Shown: positions 27,806-35,466 of the stretch, piece by piece
How the letters are laid out: every line of letters begins with the position of its first letter
Position numbering within the stretch: position 1 is the first letter of the stretch
Assembly: GCA_009780825.1 (NCBI GenBank)
Contig: WQZH01000014.1
Coordinates: 1-54,420, forward strand
Length of the DNA: 54,420 nt
Origin: Desulfobulbus sp.
GTDB taxonomy: Bacteria > Desulfobacterota > Desulfobulbia > Desulfobulbales > Desulfobulbaceae
Direction of reading: 5' to 3'
The notes under the pieces: generated by a model
Seen by the model: only the letters and a program-made list of their open reading frames with translations
What the model was told of the DNA's origin: nothing
Database searches by the model: none
Program-made: the position numbers and the translations under genes

Positions 27806-28363
27806 TTATTGGACAGCCACGCAAGTCACATCGGGCTTTTCCAACATCTCGACATTGGCCGGGAGGGACAGGTCGCCAAACGTCAACCCCGCGCCACCCT
27901 GTTCCAACGGAGTAATATCGACCCGGATAACATCGGGTATGTCAAGCGGGCAACCGCGCAGATGTACTGTATTTTTGTAAACATGCAGCTCGCCACCCAA
28001 ATCAACGCCCTTGGCGGTGCCGACATATTCGATCGCCACGGTAAACCTGGCGGCCTTTTGCAGGTCAATCTCGAGGAAATCGACATGGAGCAACTGGCCC
28101 GTGGTCGGGTCCTTCTGGATCTCCTGCACCAGCACATGCCGCTCGCCAACGGCATCGCCTTCGACCTTCAGGGTCACAACCGCATTGTGGCCATGGATAG
28201 ACAGGAGATCTTTGTACAGCTTCGGCGTCTCGAATTGGAGAGAAACAGGGGTCTTGCCGCCGCTATACAGGTTGGCCGGTGTAATTTCGCGCATCCGCAA
28301 CTGCCGCATCGGGCCCTTGCCAAAAACCGTGCGCACCTTGGAATCCATACATACCTGTAACAT
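27806..28363 (-). CDS. rplY: 50S ribosomal protein L25 / general stress protein Ctc
   Basis: A 185-residue long-form L25. The N-terminal 5S rRNA-binding domain (about 1-95) has PANLYSGG and the HVDFLEID block; the C-terminal beta domain (TL5 type, about 96-185) follows. The ATG at 28363 has GGAGG five bases upstream; a start 11 codons earlier is less likely. It is 55 bases downstream of prs, the usual neighbour. Confidence 0.95.
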   Translation of the reverse strand: MLQVCMDSKVRTVFGKGPMRQLRMREITPANLYSGGKTPVSLQFETPKLYKDLLSIHGHNAVVTLKVEGDAVGERHVLVQEIQKDPTTGQLLHVDFLEIDLQKAARFTVAIEYVGTAKGVDLGGELHVYKNTVHLRGCPLDIPDVIRVDITPLEQGGAGLTFGDLSLPANVEMLEKPDVTCVAVQ

Positions 28364-28418
28364 ACAAACCTCCCCCTTTCTCCGGGACTCAAACAACTCG
28401 TTTTAGTAGAAATTGAAG

Positions 28419-29357
28419 TTAAACAAATAAATAACTGACGGAATCCTCATTGTGGATTCTGCGGATTGCCTCGCCCAACAGGGGACCCACGGACAATACA
28501 GTGATTTTTTTGCACTGCCTGGTTTCCTCTTTAAGCGGGATGGAATTCGTCACCAAAAGAGATTTCAAACAGGATTTGGTGATCCGCTCGACCGCCGGAC
28601 CGGAAAGAACCCCATGGGAACAGCAGGCGTGTACTTCCTTGGCACCCACCTTTTTCAGGATTTCGGCTCCGCCGCACAGCGTGCCGGCGGTATCCACCAT
28701 GTCATCCAGCAGGATGGCGGTCTTGCCGGCAACATCGCCGATGACGCGTACGGCCTCGCACTCGTTCGCCCGCTCACGGCGTTTATCGATAATGGCCAGC
28801 CCGGCGTTGAGACGCTTGGCAAAAGCGCGGGTGCGCTCCACGCCGCCGGCATCGGGCGAAACCATGACCACATCGGTGAACCGTTCGCGAATATATTTGA
28901 GCACGATGGGCGCCGCGTACAGATGATCGACAGGAATGTTGAAAAACCCTTGAATCTGACCGGCATGCAGATCCATGCACAGCACCCTGCGAGTTCCGAC
29001 CACCATGAGCATTTCAGCCACCGCCTTGGCGGTGATCGGCACGCGGGGCCGAACCTTGCGGTCCTGGCGCGCATAGCCGTAATAGGGCATAACCGCCGTG
29101 ATCCTGCGGGCCGAAGCGCGGCGCAGGGCATCGATCATGATCAGCAGCTCCATGAGGTGATCGTTGACCGGAGTGCAGGTGGGCTGCACAATAAAGACGT
29201 CGGCACCACGAACATTTTCACCGATCTCGACAGATATTTCGCCGTCAGAAAACTGCTTGACCTCGGCCTTCCCAAGGGAGACGCCCAAATAGTCACAGAT
29301 TTCTTGGGCAATGGCCGGGTTGGCGTTGCCGGTGAAGATCTTCATTTTGTTGGGCAT
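28419..29357 (-). CDS. prs: Ribose-phosphate pyrophosphokinase
   Basis: A 312-residue class I PRPP synthase that transfers pyrophosphate from ATP to ribose 5-phosphate, supplying PRPP for nucleotides, His and Trp. Visible are KQFSDGE, the flexible-loop YARQDRK, the [12 protein letters not shown] segment and the PRPP-binding loop DDMVDTAGT. The length is typical. It lies 32 bases downstream of the tRNA-Gln gene, so tRNA processing may generate its mRNA 5' end. Confidence 0.97.
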   Translation of the reverse strand: MPNKMKIFTGNANPAIAQEICDYLGVSLGKAEVKQFSDGEISVEIGENVRGADVFIVQPTCTPVNDHLMELLIMIDALRRASARRITAVMPYYGYARQDRKVRPRVPITAKAVAEMLMVVGTRRVLCMDLHAGQIQGFFNIPVDHLYAAPIVLKYIRERFTDVVMVSPDAGGVERTRAFAKRLNAGLAIIDKRRERANECEAVRVIGDVAGKTAILLDDMVDTAGTLCGGAEILKKVGAKEVHACCSHGVLSGPAVERITKSCLKSLLVTNSIPLKEETRQCKKITVLSVGPLLGEAIRRIHNEDSVSYLFV

Positions 29358-29389
29358 AATCTATCTTTTTCAACCACTCTTAAAGGAAA

Positions 29390-29464
29390 TGGCTGGGGCG
29401 GGAGGATTCGAACCCCCGAATGCAAGGATCAAAACCTTGTGTCTTACCGCTTGACGACACCCCA
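29390..29464 (-). tRNA. tRNA-Gln (anticodon TTG)
   Basis: A 75-nt cloverleaf including an encoded CCA. The acceptor stem TGGGGTG pairs with CGCCCCA (one G-U pair), the anticodon stem CAAGG/CCTTG encloses loop TTTTGAT with anticodon TTG (complement of 29430-29432), and the T-arm has GGTTCGAATC. Discriminator base is G. It lies between ispE and prs on the same strand, a conserved placement in many Proteobacteria. A glnS gene about 3 kb away would charge it. Confidence 0.97.
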
Positions 29465-29498
29465 GCCCATCACCTGACAAACGATACGGGCCATGCAT

Positions 29499-30404
29499 TT
29501 ATTTGGCTCCGACCGGAGCAACGAGATAGGTCGCGGCAAACCGGAGCTTGCACGCGGCACAGCAGGCTTCCGCCTTGTTGTGGTCGGCAAAGAGGCCGAA
29601 CACCGTGGGGCCTGAGCCAGACATCAGCGCCTTGACTGCCCCGCTCCAGAGTAGATCCTCCTTGAGCCTTGCAATGAGCGGATAACGGGCAATGGTCACC
29701 CTTTCCAGATCATTGACCAACACCGTACCCGGACTGATCATGACCCCGGAATGCTCGTAATCCACATCTTCAACAACACGTTCTTGCGAATTTATTAGGT
29801 TACCCGCATCTTCTCTTTTTGTCAATGCAAAAGTCTGATACACCCAACGAGTCGAGACGGAAAATCCGGGATTCACCAGCAGGATCGAGTACCCTTGCAA
29901 CGGCGGCACCGGCCGCAATACCTCGCCGATTCCCGTGGCAAGGGCCGCGGGGTTGTCGGCAAGAAAAAACGGCACATCCGCGCCCAGACGCAGCCCCAGT
30001 TCACTCAACTCGCCCGGCGCCAGGATGCAGCCAAACAACTCGTTCATCGCCAGGAGGGTTGCGGCGGCGTCGCTGCTGCCGCCACCCAACCCGGCGGCCA
30101 CCGGTATTTTTTTGGTCAATTGAATGGCAACGCCGGAGAAAGACGCCTCTCTTCGCCCCTGGGTCGCCTGTAAAAAAAAATCCGCCGCCCGGTAGACGAG
30201 ATTATGATGATCCCCAGGGATTCCCCTGCCCGTGCAGCGAAAATCGATCCCCTCCGGACGGGCGATCAGTTCGATGCCGTCGCAGAGATCCACCTTCTGC
30301 ATCCATGTGGCGAGAAGATGGTACCCATCGGCACGGCGGCCAGTTATCCGAAGGAACAGATTGATCTTCGCCGGAGCCTGAACAGTCACCCGCGACAACT
30401 GCAT
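29499..30404 (-). CDS. ispE: 4-diphosphocytidyl-2-C-methyl-D-erythritol kinase
   Basis: A 301-residue GHMP kinase of the MEP isoprenoid pathway, phosphorylating CDP-ME at the 2-hydroxyl. Lys13 in APAKINL, the ATP-binding PVAAGLGGGSSDAAA segment and Asp in GADVPFF are the catalytic features; MSGSGPTVF closes the fold. The ATG at 30404 is chosen; a TTG three codons upstream is possible. It sits directly before tRNA-Gln and prs, as in many bacteria. Confidence 0.94.
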   Translation of the reverse strand: MQLSRVTVQAPAKINLFLRITGRRADGYHLLATWMQKVDLCDGIELIARPEGIDFRCTGRGIPGDHHNLVYRAADFFLQATQGRREASFSGVAIQLTKKIPVAAGLGGGSSDAAATLLAMNELFGCILAPGELSELGLRLGADVPFFLADNPAALATGIGEVLRPVPPLQGYSILLVNPGFSVSTRWVYQTFALTKREDAGNLINSQERVVEDVDYEHSGVMISPGTVLVNDLERVTIARYPLIARLKEDLLWSGAVKALMSGSGPTVFGLFADHNKAEACCAACKLRFAATYLVAPVGAK

Positions 30405-30420
30405 GCCACTCAACGATCCC

Positions 30421-30735
30421 TCAGGCCAATTTAACGAACCGCATCTTCAATTCATAGAGAATGCTGGTCAACAGTTCATTCTCGTCATGAGAGAGGTTGC
30501 CCTTGGTTTTTTCGGCAAGCAGCGTCAGGGTGTCGATGGTATGCTCGGCCAACTCACGGTCGAGCAACCGCTGTCCCGTCTCCGGGTGCGGGAGTTCTCC
30601 CATGTGGTAGAGCGCCGATGTGTTCAGAGAGAGAATAAAGGAGGCAAAGGACACCTCCGGCATGCGGCACCTGCCGGACGCATCCCTGACATATCCCTCC
30701 GGACATTCGCCGCACTGTGCAGGATTTTCACTCAT
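30421..30735 (-). CDS. DUF1844 family protein
   Basis: A 104-residue protein of unknown function. The core after residue 28 matches DUF1844: FASFILSLNTSALYHMGE, then ELAEHTIDTLTLLAEKTKGNL and a C-terminal LYELKMRFV. Unusually for a small protein, the first 24 residues hold three Cys (CGEC...C), which could bind a metal. It lies 16 bases upstream of ispE on the same strand, a common location in this phylum. The role is unknown. Confidence 0.8.
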   Translation of the reverse strand: MSENPAQCGECPEGYVRDASGRCRMPEVSFASFILSLNTSALYHMGELPHPETGQRLLDRELAEHTIDTLTLLAEKTKGNLSHDENELLTSILYELKMRFVKLA

Positions 30736-31007
30736 GGCAGTTCACTCGTTCTTCCAGCCCCTTCTGATTTCAGGCTCCCGTATACTGAACCCCGACCAAC
30801 ACTCCGTTGACGGCCTCGCCGGCCCGCCTGTCCTCCACAGCCCACGCCCAACGAAAAAAATGCCGGAGATGCCGCGGAAGAGGTGCCGGAGCGAAGCACC
30901 CTGCTTATATACCGGCATTCCGATTGAGCTACAATGGGAAAGTACAACGGTTTATCCGCCATTTTCATCCCTCAGCGCACATTCGGACGCGACCGCCCAG
31001 CTTCCCC
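30736..31007. other. Divergent intergenic region DUF1844 / gltX
   Basis: The full gap to gltX is 364 bases. A plus-strand frame is open through this stretch into gltX, but it begins inside DUF1844 and has no family similarity. I find no promoter for the DUF1844 unit with confidence. The gltX promoter is listed separately. Confidence 0.45.
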
Positions 31008-31036
31008 TTGAAGTGATACCGCCAAAGCGCTATATA
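31008..31036 (+). promoter_or_regulatory. Sigma-70 promoter for gltX
   Basis: TTGAAG (31008-31013), 17 bases, then TATATA (31031-31036), about 65 bases before the gltX start. Spacing is optimal. Confidence 0.55.
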
Positions 31037-31099
31037 TTAAAAGTTTATCGCACCGAAACCTGCGGGAAACATCTCAAGCGTCAATGGAAGGAGTTGTCC

Positions 31100-32587
31100 A
31101 TGGAAGAAGTCCGCGTTCGCTTTCCCCCCAGCCCCACCGGCTACCTGCATATTGGGGGAGCCAGAACGGCCCTGTTCAATTGGCTGTTTGCCAAAAAACA
31201 CAACGGCAGGCTGATCCTGCGCATCGAAGACACCGACGAGGAGCGCTCCACCCAGGCCTCGATCGACGGCATCATCGATGGATTGCAGTGGTTGGGCATC
31301 GATTGGGACGAAGGCCCCTATTTCCAGACCGATTTCGCCGCCGACCATGTCGCCGCCGCCAACAGACTGCTCGCCTCTGGCCATGCCTATAAATGTTTTT
31401 GCACCAAGGAGGAGCTGGAGAAAAAACGCGAGGCCGCCATGGCCGAGAAACGATCCGAGGTCGGCTACGACGGCACCTGCCGTCACCTCAACGCCGAACA
31501 GGTTCGCGCCAAGGAAGCTCAGGGCATCCCGGCCACCATCCGCTTCAAGGTGTCCAACCGCCCGGGCACCCTTTTTTATGACGACGAGGTTCTGGGCCGG
31601 ATCGAACGGACCTATAGCGAAATCGAGGATTTTGTTATTGTCCGGTCCAACGGCAAGCCGCTTTACCTGCTCTGCAATGTGGTCGACGATATCCGCGACC
31701 GCATCAGCCATGTCATCCGCGGCCAGGACCACATGACCAACACCACCCGTCAGGTGCTGTTGTACGAGGCCTTAGGGGCCAAGCTGCCGGTGTTCGCCCA
31801 CATGCCGCTCACCCTGGATCTGCAGAAACGCAAAATCTCCAAGCGCAGCCACGGCGAGGTGGTGGCGGTCCAGTTCTACCGCGACATGGGCTTCATCCCT
31901 TGGGCTTTGTGCAATTTTCTCTGTCTGCTGGGATGGAATCCGGGTACAGACCGGGAGTTCTTTTCGCGCGAGGAACTGGTCGAGACGTTCAGCCTCTCCC
32001 GGATCAGCCGGGTCAACTCGGTGTTCAACTTCAAGCCAGGCGATGCCAAATTTTTTACCGATCCTAAACTGATCGCCATCAACGAGCACTATCTGCGCAC
32101 CATGGATCCGGCTGAGTTGGGCCAACTGGTCCGCAGGGAACTGGAGGCGGAGAACCTCTGGGATCCCGCCTACGCAACCAGCCGCAGCGACTGGTACCTG
32201 GCCACGCTCGATCTGATCCGTGACCGCTTCCACACCCTCAAGGACTTTGTCACCGCTGGCCGCGCCTATTTCTCAGACCAATACGCCATCGATGCCAAAC
32301 CGCTGGCCAAAAACGTGCTCAAGCAGCCGGAGCTGGCCGTCTGGCTGCCGCAACTGGCCGAGCGCTACACCGTGCTGGCTGAATTCAATGCCCTGTCGAC
32401 CGAGCAGGCCTGCCGGGGATTGGCCGATGCCTTGGCGGTGAAACCAGGTGTGCTGATCAACGGGATGCGCACCGTGCTCACCGGACAGTTGGCTGGTCCT
32501 TCAATGTTTGATATCGTCGCCACGCTAGGCAGGGAACGGGTCGTTGCCCGGCTGCGCCGGACCGCTGACCTGTTTGCCGCCCCGTAA
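31100..32587 (+). CDS. gltX: Glutamyl-tRNA synthetase
   Basis: A 495-residue class I aminoacyl-tRNA synthetase that charges tRNA-Glu. The HIGH-type motif is in SPTGYLHIGGA (HIGG at 17-20), the zinc-site region has CFC plus a Cys in DGTC, and the KMSKS-type motif is KISKR. The ATG at 31100 follows AAGGAG with six bases between; an upstream extension of the frame is spurious. glnS follows after 24 bases, so two related synthetases form a probable operon that continues into feoA. Confidence 0.96.
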   Translation: MEEVRVRFPPSPTGYLHIGGARTALFNWLFAKKHNGRLILRIEDTDEERSTQASIDGIIDGLQWLGIDWDEGPYFQTDFAADHVAAANRLLASGHAYKCFCTKEELEKKREAAMAEKRSEVGYDGTCRHLNAEQVRAKEAQGIPATIRFKVSNRPGTLFYDDEVLGRIERTYSEIEDFVIVRSNGKPLYLLCNVVDDIRDRISHVIRGQDHMTNTTRQVLLYEALGAKLPVFAHMPLTLDLQKRKISKRSHGEVVAVQFYRDMGFIPWALCNFLCLLGWNPGTDREFFSREELVETFSLSRISRVNSVFNFKPGDAKFFTDPKLIAINEHYLRTMDPAELGQLVRRELEAENLWDPAYATSRSDWYLATLDLIRDRFHTLKDFVTAGRAYFSDQYAIDAKPLAKNVLKQPELAVWLPQLAERYTVLAEFNALSTEQACRGLADALAVKPGVLINGMRTVLTGQLAGPSMFDIVATLGRERVVARLRRTADLFAAP

Positions 32588-32611
32588 TGTTTGCCCCGGA
32601 GCACGCGCTTC

Positions 32612-34300
32612 ATGACCACCGAAAAAGACCCTGCCGCCAAGCCGCTTGATTTCATCCGTCAGATTGTCGCCGATGATCTGGCTTCCGGGAAGCACCGTTC
32701 TCCGATCACCCGCTTCCCGCCCGAACCCAACGGCTTTCTCCATATCGGCCATGCCAAGTCGATCTGTCTCAATTTCGGGATCGCGAAGGAAAACAACTCG
32801 ATCTGCCACCTGCGTTTCGACGACACCAACCCGGACAAGGAATCCACTGACTACGTCGAGTCGATCCAGCGGGATGTGCGCTGGCTGGGGTTCGACTGGG
32901 GGGGGCATCTCTACTACGCTTCCGACTATTTCGACCATCTCTACGACTACGCCATCCAACTGATCGCCATGGGCAAGGCGTATGTCTGCCACCTAAGCGG
33001 CGACGAAATCCGGGCATACCGCGGCACCCTGACCGAACCGGGCCGCGAGAGCCCGTACCGCAACCGGTCGGTCGAGGAAAATCTCGACCTGTTTACCCGC
33101 ATGCGCAGCGGCGAATTCGACGAAGGCGCCTGCGTGCTCCGGGCCAAAATCGATATGGCATCGCCCAACATCATCATGCGCGATCCGGTGTTGTACCGCA
33201 TCCTCAAATCGCACCACCACCGCACCGGCGACAAGTGGAGCATCTACCCGATGTACGACTTCACCCACGGTCTTTCCGACATGCTGGAGGAGGTCACCCA
33301 CTCGCTGTGCACCCTCGAATTCGAGAACAACCGCGCCCTCTACGACTGGGTGCTCGACAGCCTGCGCACCCCCAACCATCCCCGCCAGATCGAATTTGCC
33401 CGGCTCAATATCAACTACACGGTGACCAGCAAGCGCAAACTGCTGCAACTGGTGCACGAAGGACATGTCACCGGCTGGGACGACCCCCGCATGCTCACCA
33501 TCGCCGGCCTGCGCCGCCGGGGGTACACGCCGGCCGCCATCCGCAACTTTTGCGCCATGGTCGGCATTGGCCGCCGTGAATCCTGGATCGACATGAGCGT
33601 CTTGGAAAACGCCGCCCGCGACGATCTCAATCTGCATGCCCATCGGGTTTTCGGTGTGCTCGATCCGCTCAAGATCGTCATCACCAACTACCCGGAAGGT
33701 CAGATGGAAGAGGTCGTGGCCCAGAACCATCCGCAAAACCCGGAGATGGGGACACGCACCCTGCCCCTTTCCCGGGAAATCTACATCGAACGGTCCGATT
33801 TCATGGAGGATGCGCCGAAAAAATTCTTCCGCCTCAGTGTGGGGCGGGAGGTGCGCCTGCGCTATGCCTATCTGATCACCTGCCGCGAGGCCGTCAAGGA
33901 CGCGCAGGGCCGGATCATGGAGCTGCGCTGTACCTACGATCCGGCCACCAGGGGCGGATCGGCTCCTGACGGCCGCAAGGTCAAGGGCACTATCCATTGG
34001 GTTTCCGTGCCCCATGCCCTACGGGCCGAGGTGCGTCTCTATGACCGCTTGTTCTCCGTCGAATACCCGGATGCCGATAAGGAACGGAGCTTCATGGAAT
34101 TTCTCAACCCGGCCTCGCTCTCCGTCCTCAGCGACTGCATGCTGGAACCGGGATTGGCCCATGCCGGCCCGGACGACCGCTTTCAGTTCGAACGCCAGGG
34201 TTATTTCTGCCTTGATGCGGCGACAGGCGGCCCAGGCGCGCCAGTCTTCAACCGGATCGTCACCCTGCGCGACAGCTGGACCAAACAGAGCGAGGCGTAA
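32612..34300 (+). CDS. glnS: Glutaminyl-tRNA synthetase
   Basis: A 562-residue class I synthetase that charges tRNA-Gln directly. HIGH is at 44-47 in [14 protein letters not shown]; the KMSKS-type loop reads VTSKRKL. The C-terminal half has the two beta-barrel anticodon-binding domains ([25 protein letters not shown]). Length matches bacterial GlnRS. GlnRS entered bacteria by transfer from eukaryotes and is patchy outside Gammaproteobacteria; its presence means that indirect amidation of Glu-tRNA-Gln is not strictly needed here. The ATG at 32612 is preferred to a TTG seven codons upstream. Confidence 0.96.
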   Translation: MTTEKDPAAKPLDFIRQIVADDLASGKHRSPITRFPPEPNGFLHIGHAKSICLNFGIAKENNSICHLRFDDTNPDKESTDYVESIQRDVRWLGFDWGGHLYYASDYFDHLYDYAIQLIAMGKAYVCHLSGDEIRAYRGTLTEPGRESPYRNRSVEENLDLFTRMRSGEFDEGACVLRAKIDMASPNIIMRDPVLYRILKSHHHRTGDKWSIYPMYDFTHGLSDMLEEVTHSLCTLEFENNRALYDWVLDSLRTPNHPRQIEFARLNINYTVTSKRKLLQLVHEGHVTGWDDPRMLTIAGLRRRGYTPAAIRNFCAMVGIGRRESWIDMSVLENAARDDLNLHAHRVFGVLDPLKIVITNYPEGQMEEVVAQNHPQNPEMGTRTLPLSREIYIERSDFMEDAPKKFFRLSVGREVRLRYAYLITCREAVKDAQGRIMELRCTYDPATRGGSAPDGRKVKGTIHWVSVPHALRAEVRLYDRLFSVEYPDADKERSFMEFLNPASLSVLSDCMLEPGLAHAGPDDRFQFERQGYFCLDAATGGPGAPVFNRIVTLRDSWTKQSEA

Positions 34301-34311
34301 ACGAGCACACC

Positions 34312-34548
34312 ATGGCGACCGTCAACCTCCGCAACATGGCCATCAATCAGAGCGGCACCATTGTCGCCGTCAAAGTGGGCGGCGAGCTTGGCCGCCGCAT
34401 CCGCGAAATGGGCCTGGTCCCAGGCACTGAAATCACCATCAAGCAACGTGCCCCCTTAAACGATCCGGTGGCGCTCAGGGTTATGGACGGCACCCTGACC
34501 CTGCGCAACAACGAGGCCGATTACATCGAGGTGGACGTCTCCTCTTGA
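34312..34548 (+). CDS. feoA: FeoA family ferrous iron transport protein
   Basis: A 78-residue SH3-like FeoA protein, which binds the cytoplasmic part of the FeoB iron transporter. The family segment RRIREMGLVPGTEITI is clear. It is 11 bases downstream of glnS, so it may be read from the gltX promoter, with further FeoA- and FeoB-coding genes following. Nothing is missing. Confidence 0.88.
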   Translation: MATVNLRNMAINQSGTIVAVKVGGELGRRIREMGLVPGTEITIKQRAPLNDPVALRVMDGTLTLRNNEADYIEVDVSS

Positions 34549-34608
34549 CCCGCTGTGCTGATCTGTCGGCACCCAAATTTTCTGCTTATTCCAAGGAGAA
34601 CGGAAAAA

Positions 34609-34677
34609 ATGGGCGCCTGCCTGTTCTCCACAGGCAAAGCAGTTGACAGTGGCGAGTGTTTGGTGTACCTAACATAA
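34609..34677 (+). CDS. Possible 22-residue mini-ORF upstream of the second feoA
   Basis: ATG at 34609 preceded by AAGGAG with a gap of about 10 bases, 22 codons, TAA stop. It contains two Cys. It is too short to identify; it is listed because its ribosome site (CAAGGAGAAC) is the same as that of the 13-codon ORF at 34744. A small inverted repeat (34618-34623 with 34631-34636) lies within it. Confidence 0.25.
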   Translation: MGACLFSTGKAVDSGECLVYLT

Positions 34678-34743
34678 AATACCCGCTATTCAGTCGCATG
34701 GTTTTACGATTTTTTTCACAGCACACGCCAAGGAGAACCCGCT

Positions 34744-34785
34744 GTGGCTCTGATTGATCTTCACCGATATTGGGCACGCACATGA
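34744..34785 (+). CDS. 13-residue leader ORF coupled to the second feoA
   Basis: A GTG at 34744 follows AAGGAG (34730-34735) with eight bases between; 13 codons run to TGA at 34783-34785, which overlaps the ATG of the next gene (ATGA). The next gene has no ribosome site of its own, so ribosomes ending here could restart on it. It may be a leader peptide or simply a coupling device. Confidence 0.35.
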   Translation: MALIDLHRYWART

Positions 34786-35105
34786 GCAAGGATCAATCCG
34801 CAACATCCTGCCTTTTGCTGAGCGATATCAAACGGCTGTGCAAACAGTGCCAGCAATCCGAAGAATGGACAGATCCAGCAATGACGACCTTGTCCGAATC
34901 GTGCTGCAACAGCCGCATGCGGGTTTGTGCCGTTACCGGCGACCGTCAGACCTGTGCCCGCATGGCCACATTGGGTGTTCTGCCCGGATCCGAATTGGAA
35001 TTGCTCTGCAAGGGAGGCAGCCAGCAGTGCGTGATTAAAGTCAACGGCGGCACCATCAGCCTGGATGCGCCCACCGCCTCTGCCATCCTGGTCGCTCCGG
35101 TCTGA
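34782..35105 (+). CDS. FeoA-domain protein with Cys-rich N-terminus
   Basis: A 107-residue protein whose C-terminal part (about 47-107) is a FeoA SH3-like domain (CARMATLGVLPGSELELL). The N-terminal 45 residues are not part of FeoA. In all there are nine Cys (10, 20, 23, 41, 42, 49, 58, 76, 83), very many for a cytoplasmic protein, which suggests metal or Fe-S binding or a redox switch; that is inference. Translation appears coupled to the 13-codon ORF ending at its start. It belongs to the feoA-feoA-small protein-feoB cluster. Confidence 0.75.
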   Translation: MSKDQSATSCLLLSDIKRLCKQCQQSEEWTDPAMTTLSESCCNSRMRVCAVTGDRQTCARMATLGVLPGSELELLCKGGSQQCVIKVNGGTISLDAPTASAILVAPV

Positions 35106-35191
35106 ACGCGGACACCATTGCCTCCGGCGGCCAATTCAGGAGCAGATGGCTCCGACTCCGACCTGGAGCCCCTCACCTCAGGGCATGAACC

Positions 35192-35368
35192 ATGCAGCAC
35201 TTCCTGGTTATTTTCATCGTGGCGCTCTCGGCGTTTTTTATCGGACGGCGATGGTGGCGTTCATGGCGCGATTCCAAAACGACCTCCTGCGGATGCAGTT
35301 GTTCCGGCTGCAGCGACACTTCCCCTTCCCGGAAGGCAAAAGAATTGTTTCCCATGCACAAGCCATGA
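35192..35368 (+). CDS. FeoB-associated Cys-rich membrane protein
   Basis: A 58-residue protein. Residues 4-18 form one hydrophobic span (FLVIFIVALSAFFIG), followed by a basic Trp/Arg segment and a CGCSCSGC cluster at 33-40. This is the pattern of the small membrane protein often encoded next to feoB (FeoB-associated Cys-rich family). It lies between the second feoA and feoB. The Cys cluster may bind iron or zinc; its exact job is not established. The ribosome site is weak (GGGC upstream). Confidence 0.75.
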   Translation: MQHFLVIFIVALSAFFIGRRWWRSWRDSKTTSCGCSCSGCSDTSPSRKAKELFPMHKP

Positions 35369-35466
35369 ATATTGCGCTCGACTCGATCCGCATCGTTGCG
35401 GCAAACATGACCTGATCATCTTCTCTTCCATCTGCTCCGATCGACGCGCCCAGGCCCGCATACCTT

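Noticed and set aside
30620..31099. N-terminal extension of gltX of about 160 codons
   Set aside because: It crosses the DUF1844 gene and the gltX promoter; GluRS begins at the ATG at 31100, which has a good ribosome site.
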